A stretch of 35,874 bases of DNA. Origin: an uncultured Ralstonia sp. (GTDB taxonomy: Bacteria > Pseudomonadota > Gammaproteobacteria > Burkholderiales > Burkholderiaceae). Position 1 is the first letter of the stretch, and every line of letters begins with the position of its first letter. Made by a program: the position numbers and the translations under genes. Shown here in pieces: positions 23,547 through 31,780 of this stretch. The notes beneath the pieces are model-generated. The model was not told where the DNA came from, did no database searches, and saw only the letters and a list, made by a program, of their open reading frames with translations. Location: positions 1-35,874 of the forward strand of contig CAJXMR010000032.1 of assembly GCA_913056305.1 (NCBI GenBank). Reading direction: 5' to 3'.

Positions 23547-24596
23547 ATGGGTGTTTTTACCTGCAGGGGATCCCGCTCGCGCGGGCCTCGGGGCTGGATC
23601 ACGCCGTTGCTCGCCGCCTGCCTGGCGGTCGTGGTCGCACCACCGCTCGCCGCCGAGACGCCCACGCACCTGACCCTGATGGTCAGCGGCACCGCCAAGC
23701 TGATCTACCTGCCTGCCACGCTGGCGCAGCGGCTCGGGTATTTCCGTGACGAGGGGCTCGACGTGGAGCTGCTGTCGCAACCCGCCGGGGTCGATGCCGA
23801 GAGCGAACTGCTGACCGGCTCCGCGCAGGGCGTGGTGGGGTTCTACGATCACACGGTCGACCTGCAGGCCAAGGGCAAGGAAGTGCGCGCCATCGTGGTG
23901 TTCAGCCACGTGCCGGGCGAAGCCGAGCTGGTCTCGACGCGCCTGCCGGCCACGGTGGAAGCGATGCGCGATCTGCGTGGCCACACCCTGGGCGTCACTG
24001 GCCTGGGTTCGTCCACGAGCTTCCTGACGCGCCACCTGATGGCGCAGCAAGGCCTGGGCCCGGGCGACTACACCATGCTGCCGGTCGGCGCCGAACGCAG
24101 CTTCGTGAACGCGCTGCGCAACGGCCGTATCGACGCCGGCATGACCACCGACCCAACCGCCTCGCAACTGGTACGCAACGGAGAAGCACGCGTGCTGCTC
24201 GACCTGCGTACGATCGAGAGCACGCGCGCGGCGCTGGGCGGTCCATACCCGGCGGCGTGCCTGTATGTGCAGACCGAGTGGCTGGAGGCCCATCCCGATC
24301 TGGCAACCAAACTGGCTCGCGCCTTTGTCCGCACGCTGCGCTACCTGCATCGCCACCGTGCGGAAGACATTGCCGCGCGTATGCCGGCGGAATTCCGGCA
24401 CGACCGTCAGGACCTCTACGTGCAGGCGCTCGCCGCTGCGTTGCCCACGTTCAGCGACGACGGACGCATGCCCGCCGATGGTCCAGCCACTGTCTTGCGC
24501 GTGCTGTCGACCAGCAATCCAAATGCCCGCGACAAGCATATCGACCTCTCGCGGACGTACACCAACCGCTTCGTGGATCAGGCGAAAGTGCCCTGA
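23547..24596 (+). CDS. NMT1/THI5-like ABC substrate-binding protein without transporter genes
   Basis: A 349-residue periplasmic binding protein of the NMT1/SsuA-like group (nitrate, sulphonate, taurine, thiamine precursor type). The signal peptide covers about 1-36 and ends PLAAE. The mature protein has YLPATLAQRLGYFRDEGLDVEL (outline), the ligand-binding loop GLGSSTSFLTRHL near 150 and GMTTDPTASQLV near 195. GGAG precedes the ATG. No permease or ATPase gene is next to it. It is divergent from the TctDE-like pair and convergent with a porin gene. It may serve a transporter elsewhere or present its ligand to the kinase. Confidence 0.88.
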   Translation: MGVFTCRGSRSRGPRGWITPLLAACLAVVVAPPLAAETPTHLTLMVSGTAKLIYLPATLAQRLGYFRDEGLDVELLSQPAGVDAESELLTGSAQGVVGFYDHTVDLQAKGKEVRAIVVFSHVPGEAELVSTRLPATVEAMRDLRGHTLGVTGLGSSTSFLTRHLMAQQGLGPGDYTMLPVGAERSFVNALRNGRIDAGMTTDPTASQLVRNGEARVLLDLRTIESTRAALGGPYPAACLYVQTEWLEAHPDLATKLARAFVRTLRYLHRHRAEDIAARMPAEFRHDRQDLYVQALAAALPTFSDDGRMPADGPATVLRVLSTSNPNARDKHIDLSRTYTNRFVDQAKVP

Positions 24597-24676
24597 CCCA
24601 ACCCTGTTCACGATCCGTAGTGCGCGACCCCGGACGAGCCCCGCTCGGGGGCGCGCGCCAGGATCGTAGACAGGGA

Positions 24677-25810
24677 TCAGAAGCGGGTGCGCATACCGAC
24701 GCCGAACTCGGTCTGGCTGTTGTGGCCGTTGGTTGCGCCGACGATGTACTGATCCTTCAGCTTCATGTAGTCCGCCGCCACGTAGAACTCGGTGCGCTTG
24801 GACACGTGGTAGAAGACCGAACCGTACACGGTCTGCTTGCGGCCACTGCCGGCTGCGGTGGCGCTGGCCACGTTGGAGTACGCGTTGAGCGTGCTGCCGT
24901 CCGCGCCGAAGGCGGCGTTGCCGGCCTTCATCATCTGGTAGCCGATTTCGTAGTCGAAGGCACCCGGCGGGGCGATCTTCAGCGACACGGTGTAGGCGTC
25001 GTCCTTGCGGTCACCCAGCGCCAGCGGCTGCTCGCCGGTGTAGTGGAAGTAGCCGGCGTTGATGCGGAACATGCCCAGGATCACGTTACCGCCTGCCGAG
25101 TACGAGCGGTCGGTAAAGCCGTTGACCTTGGCCGTCTGCGCGAAGCCCGCCAGGTTGAAGCTGCCGCCGTTGTAGCCCAGCGCCAGCGATTCGGTGGTGT
25201 TCTGCGACGGCTGACCCGCCACGTTGCCGAACTGATAGGCCAGGCCGGTGAAGAAACCGCCGTCCCACAGCTTCTTCCACACCACGCCGTTGTTCAGGCG
25301 CGTGCCGGTGGCGCTGCCTGCGTAGAAGATCAGTTGCTTGAAGTTGTTGACGTTGGTGTAGCCGCCTTCTTCCAGCGTCACCTTTTCGCTGGTGTACGGA
25401 TCACCGTAGATGCCCGACACGTCGCGTGCAATCGCGTTCTGGCGGCCGAAGGTCAGCTTGCCGAAGTCGTTGTTCGACAGGCCCACCCAGGCGTCACGGT
25501 TGAACAGCACCCCCGGGGTGTCCATCGTGCCGTCGCGCGTCACGAACTCGGATTCCAGCTTGAAGATGGCCGACGTGCCGCCGCCCAGGTCTTCCTTGCC
25601 GGTCAGGCCCCAGCGGCTGCCGCTGAACCACGGCGCATCGTGAAAGCCGGTGGTGCGCCCGCCCGAGGCGGTGGTGTTGTTGATGGTGCTGATGGTGGTG
25701 TCGATCAGGCCGTACAGCGTCACGTTCGAGGCTTGTGCGTGAGCGCCGGTGGCTGCCAGGCCGGCCACTGCTGCTGCAGTTGCGGCCAGGGCAAATTTGG
25801 TACGGGACAT
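24677..25810 (-). CDS. Outer-membrane porin, Burkholderia type
   Basis: A 377-residue trimeric porin of the Gram-negative OmpC-like family. The signal peptide is MSRTKFALAATAAAVAGLA plus ATGAHA, cleaved before QASNVTLYG. The first strand NVTLYGLIDT, the loop around RNTDGTMDTPG-like residues, LTFGRQN near 125, and the C-terminal FGVGMRTRF ending in Phe are all typical. AAGGAGA precedes the ATG at 25810; the longer open frame upstream is not coding. It probably forms a general or anion-selective pore. It is convergent with the binding-protein gene, and may be part of the same uptake route. Confidence 0.94.
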   Translation of the reverse strand: MSRTKFALAATAAAVAGLAATGAHAQASNVTLYGLIDTTISTINNTTASGGRTTGFHDAPWFSGSRWGLTGKEDLGGGTSAIFKLESEFVTRDGTMDTPGVLFNRDAWVGLSNNDFGKLTFGRQNAIARDVSGIYGDPYTSEKVTLEEGGYTNVNNFKQLIFYAGSATGTRLNNGVVWKKLWDGGFFTGLAYQFGNVAGQPSQNTTESLALGYNGGSFNLAGFAQTAKVNGFTDRSYSAGGNVILGMFRINAGYFHYTGEQPLALGDRKDDAYTVSLKIAPPGAFDYEIGYQMMKAGNAAFGADGSTLNAYSNVASATAAGSGRKQTVYGSVFYHVSKRTEFYVAADYMKLKDQYIVGATNGHNSQTEFGVGMRTRF

Positions 25811-26069
25811 CGAAGTCTCCTTCCGTTGTGGTGAATGATGTTTTCCGGTCGTGATGCCGGCTTGGATATTGCGTACCGGGCGGCTGGTCGGGCCGTCTGG
25901 TGAAATCGCTGGGCGAGCGTAGCGGCGCGGACCTTTCTGGAGCCTTTCGCACCACCTGCACTGCTCTTGACTGTTGCTTATTCGCATGCAGAGCATTGCA
26001 GGCCTTGCGCTCGGCGTCGAGTTAGAGTGTCGGCTCCTTCCAACACTTCGCAACACTTTCACCTGTCCG

Positions 26070-26504
26070 ATGCACCCGAACCAGATGACCGGCCTGCAAT
26101 TGCTGCAAGCCATGGGCCGTGGCGAGTTGCCGCGCGCATCCATCAGCGAAACCATCCCCATGACCATGGAGGCCATCGAGGCCGGCACCGTGCGCTTTGG
26201 CGCCCGGGCCGACAAGCGCCACCTGAACCCGCTCGGCGGCGTGCACGGCGGCTTTGCCGCCACGGTGCTCGATTCGGTGACGGGCTGCGCGGTCCACACC
26301 ATGCTGGAAGCCGGCGTCGGCTACGGCACCGTCGACCTGAACGTGAAGATGCTCAAGGCGGTGCCGGTCGACACGCCGCTGGTGGCCATCGGGCGCGTGC
26401 TGCATGTGTCGCGCACGCTGGGGGTGTCGGAGGGCACGCTCCAGACGGAGGACGGCACGCTGCTGGCGCATGCCACGGCCACCTGTTTCATCCGCCGCCC
26501 GTAA
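26070..26504 (+). CDS. PaaI-family hotdog thioesterase
   Basis: A 144-residue hotdog-fold protein. The family motif [17 protein letters not shown] lies at about 53-69 with the HGG loop at 59-61 and a catalytic-type Asp68. The later strands [14 protein letters not shown] and TATCFIRRP fit. Such enzymes split acyl-CoA thioesters, for example of aromatic acids. The start at 26070 gives the usual family length; an upstream in-frame start has no ribosome site. The isochorismatase-fold gene follows after 22 bases, so they form a two-gene operon. Confidence 0.88.
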   Translation: MHPNQMTGLQLLQAMGRGELPRASISETIPMTMEAIEAGTVRFGARADKRHLNPLGGVHGGFAATVLDSVTGCAVHTMLEAGVGYGTVDLNVKMLKAVPVDTPLVAIGRVLHVSRTLGVSEGTLQTEDGTLLAHATATCFIRRP

Positions 26505-26526
26505 TCCCGCCCGCCAGGAGCTATCG

Positions 26527-27117
26527 ATGTCTGAACCGCTGCAAACCCTGTCCGCCAAGACCACCGCGCTGGTGCTGATCGACCTGCAACGCGGCATCCT
26601 GCCGTTCGCGCAGGGGCCGCATTCGGCCGAGCAGGTGCTGGGGGCGTCGGCCAGGCTGGCCAAACGTTTTCGTGCGCTCGGCGCGCCGGTGGTGCTGGTC
26701 CGTGTGGGCTGGTCGGCCGACTTTGCCGATGCGCCACGCCAGCCGGTCGACCGCCCCGCGCCGACGCCGCCGGGCGGCATGCCGGCCGGCGCGCTGGACC
26801 AACCCGCCGAGCTGGAGGTGGCGCCCACCGACCTCCAGATCCTCAAGCGCCAGTGGGGCGCGTTCTACGGCACCGAGCTGGACCTGCAACTGCGCCGGCG
26901 CGGCATCACCACCCTCGTGCTGGGCGGCATCTCGACGCATGTGGGGGTGGAATCGACCGCCCGCGCGGCATGGGAACACGGCTACGCGCTGGTGCTGGCC
27001 GAAGACGCGATGAGCGCGCCGGATGCCGCGCAGCATCGCTTCTCTGTGGAAAACATCCTGCCGCGCCTGGGCCGCGTGCGCAGCACCGACACCATCCTCG
27101 CGGCGCTGGCCGCCTAG
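26527..27117 (+). CDS. Isochorismatase-fold hydrolase lacking the catalytic cysteine
   Basis: A 196-residue protein of the isochorismatase-like superfamily. Asp19 (VLIDLQRG) and Lys107 ([12 protein letters not shown]) match two of the three catalytic residues. The third, normally Cys in GxxTxxCV, is Gly140 (GISTHVGV). True isochorismatases such as PhzD and EntB also have Gly there, while amidases and nicotinamidases need Cys. So an amidase role is unlikely. AGGAG lies 6 bases before the ATG. It follows the thioesterase gene closely. The substrate is unknown. Confidence 0.85.
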   Translation: MSEPLQTLSAKTTALVLIDLQRGILPFAQGPHSAEQVLGASARLAKRFRALGAPVVLVRVGWSADFADAPRQPVDRPAPTPPGGMPAGALDQPAELEVAPTDLQILKRQWGAFYGTELDLQLRRRGITTLVLGGISTHVGVESTARAAWEHGYALVLAEDAMSAPDAAQHRFSVENILPRLGRVRSTDTILAALAA

Positions 27118-27320
27118 TCTGCGTCGAGCACCGGCACATACATCACCATGCGCAGGCGCGGGGCTTCCGTGACCTGCAGGGCGATGTCGTCATGGCGGAT
27201 GACCGCGCCGCCGGGGGGTGCGGATGCGCTTGTAGCCGGCCTGTAGCGCGCGCACCTCGTGCTGGCGGCGGCAAAAGCGAGCCCGGCTTGGGCGTCAATC
27301 GGAACACGCACCAGAAACAC
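27114..27320 (-). pseudogene. Possible decayed gene remnant
   Basis: The last 35 codons of this minus-strand frame (GGAVIRHDDIALQVTEAPR and then [13 protein letters not shown] before the stop) look like real coding sequence. Upstream of a run of six G at 27213-27218 the protein-like pattern moves to another frame (HEVRALQAGYKRIRT), which soon meets a stop. A frameshift at the G run in an old gene would explain this. I cannot name the gene, and chance is not excluded. The stop overlaps the end of the hydrolase gene. Confidence 0.3.
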
Positions 27321-27435
27321 CAGGCACCGCGGAACACACCGTTCGGCGCAGGCCGGTTTATCCGCCGGACCTGCCCCGAGACAATGGTTGCGTCATTTGC
27401 CCCGAGGCTTCGGCCCCAGTCACAAGAGGAACCCC

Positions 27436-27972
27436 ATGACCGCAACCGCCATCTCCGCCTTCAGCTCGGCTTCCGACGCGCAAGCGCTCGCCGGCCTGGT
27501 CGGCACCCACCTGATCTACACCTACGACAACGGCTGGCAGTACGAGATCTACATCGAGAACGCCACCACGGTCTGCTACCGCATCCATAGCGGCATGGTG
27601 GGCGGGCGCTGGGTGACCGACCAGCATGCCTACATCGCCCGGCTTGCCGATGGCCTCTACACCGTGTCGTGGGACGAGCCGACCGGCACGGTGGTCAGCC
27701 TGAACATCGACCTGGGCCCACAACGCCGCCTGCACGGCCTGATCGTCTTCCCGCAGTGGGTGGCCAAGGAACCGGGCAAGACGGTCTGCTACCAGAACCA
27801 GCATCTGCCGCTGATGCAGCAATACCGCGACGCCGGCCCGACCTACCCCAAGGTCATCCTGGACGAATTCGCACGCATCACGTTTGCCGAGAACTGCGGC
27901 GCCGACCGCGATGACGTGATCGCCTGCGGCCCGGCCGACCTGCCCGCAGGCTACGCCGAGCGCACCAACTGA
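27436..27972 (+). CDS. Phenolic acid decarboxylase
   Basis: A 178-residue enzyme that removes CO2 from hydroxycinnamic acids such as ferulate and p-coumarate, giving vinyl phenols. The family signature is clear: GTHLIYTYDNGWQYEIYI at about 24-41, YRIHSGMVGGRW near 48-59, SWDEPTGTVVSLN near 77-89, and FPQWV and VCYQNQHLPLM. The length agrees with the PadC/PDC family. AGAGG precedes the ATG. No PadR regulator gene is adjacent, though PadR often controls this gene in other bacteria. It fits a plant-associated life, as plant cell walls release these acids. Confidence 0.96.
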   Translation: MTATAISAFSSASDAQALAGLVGTHLIYTYDNGWQYEIYIENATTVCYRIHSGMVGGRWVTDQHAYIARLADGLYTVSWDEPTGTVVSLNIDLGPQRRLHGLIVFPQWVAKEPGKTVCYQNQHLPLMQQYRDAGPTYPKVILDEFARITFAENCGADRDDVIACGPADLPAGYAERTN

Positions 27973-28080
27973 TCCGCTCCATTCGATACCGCGGCGCGCG
28001 ACACAAGCGCGCCGCAGTGCATTGATCGGCCACGGGCGCGGCTCCACACTGCCCGCGCACGCTTCGCATCCCGCTCCCGC

Positions 28081-28884
28081 ATGGCCACCGTTTCTCCGCT
28101 TCGCGCGGCCGGCGCTTTGTCCGCCGCTCGCACCGTCTCGTCTTCTGCACGCATCTCGCTCGCCCGCCGGCTGGTGGCGGAAGGGCTGGGGACAGCCTTG
28201 CTGATCGCCGTCGTGATCGGCGCGGGTGTGCACGCGCACCGGCTCTCCGGCGGCGATGCGATGTGGACGCTGCTGGTGCAGTCGCTGGCGGGCGGGGCCG
28301 GGCTGTGCGCGCTGCTGCTGACGTTCGGGCCGATCTCGGGCGCGCAGTTGAATCCGGCGGTGACGGTGTCCGCCGTGCTGCAGGGCAACCTGCGCTGGCA
28401 TGAGGGCGCAGGCTACGTTGGCGCGCAGTTGATGGGGGCGGTACTGGGCGTGGCGATGGCGCATGGCATGTATGGCATGCCGGCCTGGTCGGCGGGCACC
28501 CACGCGGTCGCGGCGCCGCACCTCTGGTGGAGCGAAGCCCTGGCGACCTTCGGGCTGATGGCGGTCGGCATCGCCTGTGCGCGGCGCTCGCCGCAATGGT
28601 TGCCCGTGGCGGTGGCGGCCTATATTGGCGCGGGGTATTGGTTCACGGGGTCGTCGTCGCTGGCCAATCCAGCCCTGACGCTGGCTTGCGCCCTGACGGA
28701 TGGCCCCTCGGGCATCCGCCCCGGCGACGTGCCCGGCTACATGCTCGCGCAGTTCGCGGGCATGCTGGCGGCGACGCCTTTGTTCGGCTGGCTGCTCGGC
28801 TCCAGCCCCGAGCAACGGCAGGTCATGCTGGCCGGCGATTCGGGCATACCCGTTCGGTCGGTGCACCAGCGCAAGGCCGGCTGA
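28081..28884 (+). CDS. MIP/aquaporin-family channel with unusual second NPA region
   Basis: A 267-residue membrane channel with six helices and two NPA boxes, Asn91-Pro-Ala (GAQLNPAVTV) and Asn196-Pro-Ala (SLANPALTL). In water and glycerol channels the second NPA is followed by Arg, which forms the selectivity filter. Here Leu follows and no Arg is near, so the pore should have different selectivity. Such divergent members occur near arsenic or other metalloid genes in some bacteria, but no such gene is seen here. The ribosome site before the ATG is weak. The gene is convergent with the regulator at 28900. Confidence 0.85.
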   Translation: MATVSPLRAAGALSAARTVSSSARISLARRLVAEGLGTALLIAVVIGAGVHAHRLSGGDAMWTLLVQSLAGGAGLCALLLTFGPISGAQLNPAVTVSAVLQGNLRWHEGAGYVGAQLMGAVLGVAMAHGMYGMPAWSAGTHAVAAPHLWWSEALATFGLMAVGIACARRSPQWLPVAVAAYIGAGYWFTGSSSLANPALTLACALTDGPSGIRPGDVPGYMLAQFAGMLAATPLFGWLLGSSPEQRQVMLAGDSGIPVRSVHQRKAG

Positions 28885-28899
28885 GGCCGCGTTCGCCGC

Positions 28900-29547
28900 T
28901 CAATGCGGCGCGGGCAACCCGGCAGTGCGGGCGTATTGGAAGAGATCGATTTCCCGCGCCAAACCCAGCTTGCGCAGCGCGACGGTCTTCTGCGTGCTCA
29001 CGGTCTTGATGCTGGAGCCGAGTTTGCGCGCGATCTCCGAGACAGCCAGGCCGCTCACATACAAGCGCACGACCTCACGCTCACGCGCGCTGAGGGTTTG
29101 GAATGCGCCTTGCTCGCTCAGCTCCTGCCCCCCATCCTCAACGAGGGTTGGGCTGTAGTACTGCAGCCCGCGTGCGGCCGCAGCGATGGCGTAGCCCACA
29201 TGGATCAGGTCATCGCTCTTGCTGACGATGCCGCGCACGCCCAATTGCTGCATGCTGCGTAGCAGCGCAGGATTGTGGATCATGGTACAGACGACCACGG
29301 CACGATCGGGATGGCGCTTGCGCAACCGCGTCAACAGTTGCATGCCATCGTGCCGCGCATCGCCGTTCATGCGGTAGTCGGTCACGATGACATCGCAATC
29401 GATGTGTTCAAGCACCTGCAGCAACTCGCTGCCGTCATGCGCCTGCGCGATGATCTTCTGCTGCGGGAATTGCTCAATGGCGGCGGCAAGCCCCACCAGA
29501 ATGACGGGATGGTCATCGGCCGCGACGACGGTTAGGAAGGGTGACAT
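28900..29547 (-). CDS. RcsB/RocA-like response regulator
   Basis: A 215-residue NarL/RcsB-type response regulator. Receiver about 1-125: acidic pair Asp11/Asp12 (AADDHP), phospho-accepting Asp57 (VTDYRM) and Lys110 (VSKSDD), all intact. LuxR-type helix-turn-helix about 147-205: LSAREREVVRLYVSG, IARKLGSSIKTVSTQK. The start at 29547 is set by the domain; the frame extends upstream without a start signal. It follows the REC-EAL gene after 342 bases on the same strand. The pair resembles RocA-RocR (SadA-SadR) of Pseudomonas, where a sensor kinase RocS controls both; no kinase is present here. Confidence 0.9.
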   Translation of the reverse strand: MSPFLTVVAADDHPVILVGLAAAIEQFPQQKIIAQAHDGSELLQVLEHIDCDVIVTDYRMNGDARHDGMQLLTRLRKRHPDRAVVVCTMIHNPALLRSMQQLGVRGIVSKSDDLIHVGYAIAAAARGLQYYSPTLVEDGGQELSEQGAFQTLSAREREVVRLYVSGLAVSEIARKLGSSIKTVSTQKTVALRKLGLAREIDLFQYARTAGLPAPH

Positions 29548-29889
29548 GGGCGCCCGCTGTTTAGATTGGGGCAGCCATGGACTGCGCTGCTCTTGCCGCC
29601 ATGTTGAGCTGCGCCCGGCGCCACGCCGGCAAGACAGGGGCAGAACGCCTGCAGAGCAGGGACCATGCCCACACGCGCTGGCAGGTGCGCTCAAGGCGCA
29701 CAAACGAAATGGAAAGAAGCGAGACCATGACCTGGGTAAGTTGACCGAAAAATAAGAAGCCACCTTACCCATGGCCCACTGCTGGTGGCATCGGAATCGT
29801 CTCAGTTTCCCATCTCCGTAACCATTCGGGGCAGAAGCTGCTTCTATCAGGTTTGAAGAAAACTGAATGCGTCTGCAGCAAACGACCGG
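29548..29889. other. Gap with inverted repeat between REC-EAL and regulator genes
   Basis: These 342 bases contain no gene. TGGGTAAG at 29733-29740 and CTTACCCA at 29764-29771 form an 8-base inverted repeat about 190 bases upstream of the regulator start, a possible operator. TCAGTTT and AAACTGA arms flank the stretch nearest the REC-EAL stop, and may form a weak terminator structure. Confidence 0.4.
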
Positions 29890-31104
29890 TCAGGCCATCG
29901 CCTGGACCCGCGCCAGGAATGCGGTGGTCGACAGCGGCGCGGCCCACAAGTAGCCCTGGCCGGTGGTGCAGCCCAACGCGCGCAAGGTCTGCCGCTGGGC
30001 ATCGGTCTCCACGCCCTCGGCCACGCATTCGAGTTGCAGCGCACGCGCCAGCTCGATCATGGCGCGACAGATGATGCCGCGCTGACTGGTCAGGTTGACC
30101 GCCTCGGTGAACGAGCGGTCGATCTTGAGGATGGTGAAGGGCAGGTCCGCCAACAGCTTGAGCGTGGCGATGCCCACGCCGAAGTCGTCGATGGCCAGGC
30201 CATGGCCGGCCAGCCGCAACCGGTTGAGCGCAATGGTCAGTTGCGTGGCGTCGGGCACGGCCGAGTCCTCGGTCAGCTCGATGATGATGTGCGCCGGTGC
30301 GATGCCGGCATCGCGCACCGTCGCCTCGATCCGCTCGACAGCGCCCGCGCGGCTGAGCGTCTGCGCCGAAGCATTGATGCCGATCGGCACGACCACACGT
30401 TGCGCCACCAGCGCGTGCTGCACGCGCACGCAATGCGCGAGCACATGGGAGAACAGCGCGTCGGCCAAGCCCAGTGCCTCCAGCCGTGGCACGAACGCCG
30501 CCGGCGAGATGCGGCCATGCACCGGATGGAGCCAGCGGCACAGTGCCTCCGCGCCCACCACGCGGTTGCTTGCCAAATCATGCTGCGGCTGCAGGACCAC
30601 CTCGATCTGCTCGGGCGTGTCGTGCACCAGCGCCGCGAGCTCGTCGTCAGTGAATGCTGGCGGGCGCGACGGCGCGCTCGGCACGGCCTCGCGGTCACGC
30701 GCTGCGGCCTCCTGCAGCAAAGGCAGCACATGCTCGGCGCGCAGCGGCTTGGCAAGGCCATGCGTGTGCGTGAGGCCGACCGCATCGGCCAGGCCGACGT
30801 GCGATTCGACGATGGGCCCGTCCATTGCGCTCACCCAGGCCCACACGGGCGCCTGGCGCGGGAACACGCGACCGTCGCGCAGCAGCATCTGCTCCATCAG
30901 CGCCGGGCCGTTCATGCCGGGCATGTCGATGTCGCACAGCACCAGGTCGACATGGCACAACTGCAGCAGGTAGAGCGCCTCGCGCCCCTCGCACGCCGTC
31001 AGGATCTGCTGCACGCCCAGCGTATGCAGCACCTGCTTGGCAGCGGCGCGCTGCACCGGGTGGTCGTCCACCACCAGCACGGCGAGTTGTGCAAAACCTT
31101 CCAT
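29890..31104 (-). CDS. REC-EAL cyclic-di-GMP phosphodiesterase, RocR-like
   Basis: A 404-residue cytoplasmic protein with a receiver (about 6-135; Asp13/Asp14, phospho-accepting Asp58 in LCDIDMPG) and an EAL domain (about 155-400). The active-site set is complete: Glu186 of the EAL motif, Asn244, Glu276, Asp306-Asp307 (DDFGVG), Lys327 (LKIDRSF), Glu363 and Glu366 (AEGVET) and the Gln of GQGYLWAAP. It should therefore hydrolyse cyclic-di-GMP. Domain order and motifs match RocR of Pseudomonas. AAGGAAGG precedes the ATG. The regulator gene at 28900 follows downstream. A terminator-like hairpin lies about 125 bases upstream of the start. Confidence 0.93.
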   Translation of the reverse strand: MEGFAQLAVLVVDDHPVQRAAAKQVLHTLGVQQILTACEGREALYLLQLCHVDLVLCDIDMPGMNGPALMEQMLLRDGRVFPRQAPVWAWVSAMDGPIVESHVGLADAVGLTHTHGLAKPLRAEHVLPLLQEAAARDREAVPSAPSRPPAFTDDELAALVHDTPEQIEVVLQPQHDLASNRVVGAEALCRWLHPVHGRISPAAFVPRLEALGLADALFSHVLAHCVRVQHALVAQRVVVPIGINASAQTLSRAGAVERIEATVRDAGIAPAHIIIELTEDSAVPDATQLTIALNRLRLAGHGLAIDDFGVGIATLKLLADLPFTILKIDRSFTEAVNLTSQRGIICRAMIELARALQLECVAEGVETDAQRQTLRALGCTTGQGYLWAAPLSTTAFLARVQAMA

Positions 31105-31227
31105 CGGCCTTCCTTATTGTTGTTGGTGTGCGCGGCGACGCATCCCGTATGCGCTGTGCTGCAGATGCCGCGTGCCGTCATTGAAGCACCGGGCCCGCCG
31201 CTTGTCAGGTACCCGTGCCGGTGCCGG

Positions 31228-31265
31228 AAAAAGCAAAGCCCGCGCAGTTCTTCAACTGCGCGGGC
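31228..31265 (-). terminator. Leftward terminator upstream of the REC-EAL gene
   Basis: Arms of 12 bases (31238-31249 and 31254-31265) pair perfectly around a 4-base loop. On the minus strand the hairpin is followed by TTTGCTTTTT. It lies about 125 bases before the REC-EAL start, so it either ends an upstream transcript or acts as a leader attenuator. Confidence 0.8.
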
Positions 31266-31340
31266 CTTGAGCGATTCCCCCAACCTTTTGAGCTTCCGGC
31301 GCCGGTGTCGGCGGCGTCGGGACGCAAGAAATCGTGCCTT

Positions 31341-31371
31341 AAAAAAATGAAGCCCGCAACAGGGGCGGGCT
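31341..31371 (-). terminator. Leftward terminator with seven-T tract
   Basis: AGCCCGC (31351-31357) and GCGGGCT (31365-31371) pair around a 7-base loop. On the minus strand the hairpin is followed by TCA and seven T (31347-31341). No protein gene ends near it. Just upstream on the minus strand, about 31378-31410, is a C-rich stretch with another small hairpin, GCTCTC/GGGAGC. So it may end a second short RNA. Confidence 0.8.
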
Positions 31372-31711
31372 CAAAAGGGGGGGAGTGCTCCCTAAAGAGA
31401 GAGCAAGGTGAAGTTTAGTAGAGAGGATTCGCATGGACTGTCCGGGTGCGGCCGAATCGCTTGTAGGACAAAATCCGACGCAATTACACGAGGATAGCGA
31501 CACAAAGCGCGCGGTTCTCCACATATTTGAGGCGATCACGTGATTCTGACGACGTATTGCAGTGCATCGTGCACATCCTCTCGATGTGCGGCTTAAAACG
31601 CGCGCCCGAAAATCAAGCACCGTTGCTATCGGACAACGGCGCATTCTTGAGCGATGGGGACAGCGTAGCCGGAAACCGATGCGCGCGGGAAACACCCCGG
31701 ACCGGCGGCAC

Positions 31712-31744
31712 AAAGAAAAAAGCCCGAGCACCAGGTGCTCGGGC
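31712..31744 (-). terminator. Terminator of the candidate small RNA
   Basis: GCCCGAGCA and TGCTCGGGC (31722-31730 and 31736-31744) pair perfectly, and the stem can extend by two more pairs into the loop. On the minus strand TTTTTTCTTT follows. It lies about 255 bases after metQ and 30-60 bases after a strong promoter, so it most likely belongs to the small RNA and not to metQ. Confidence 0.88.
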
Positions 31745-31776
31745 CACAATCCACCAAGGAGGGTGGAGGAGACAGG
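31715..31776 (-). ncRNA. Candidate small RNA with an anti-Shine-Dalgarno loop
   Basis: The transcript would begin near 31774-31777, 5-8 bases after the -10 box, and end in the T tract near 31715, about 60 nt in all. Its 5' part is C-rich (CUGUCUCCUCCACC). A hairpin at 31767-31750 has the stem UCCACC/GGUGGA and the loop CUCCUU. That loop is the exact complement of AAGGAG, the Shine-Dalgarno core, and matches the anti-Shine-Dalgarno end of 16S rRNA. A terminator hairpin follows. No start codon is usefully placed. It could pair with the ribosome sites of many mRNAs. I recall an Rfam family named Betaproteobacteria toxic small RNA of this general kind; whether this is a member needs a covariance search. 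The promoter and terminator are seen; the function is inferred. Confidence 0.78.
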
Positions 31777-31780
31777 TCCA

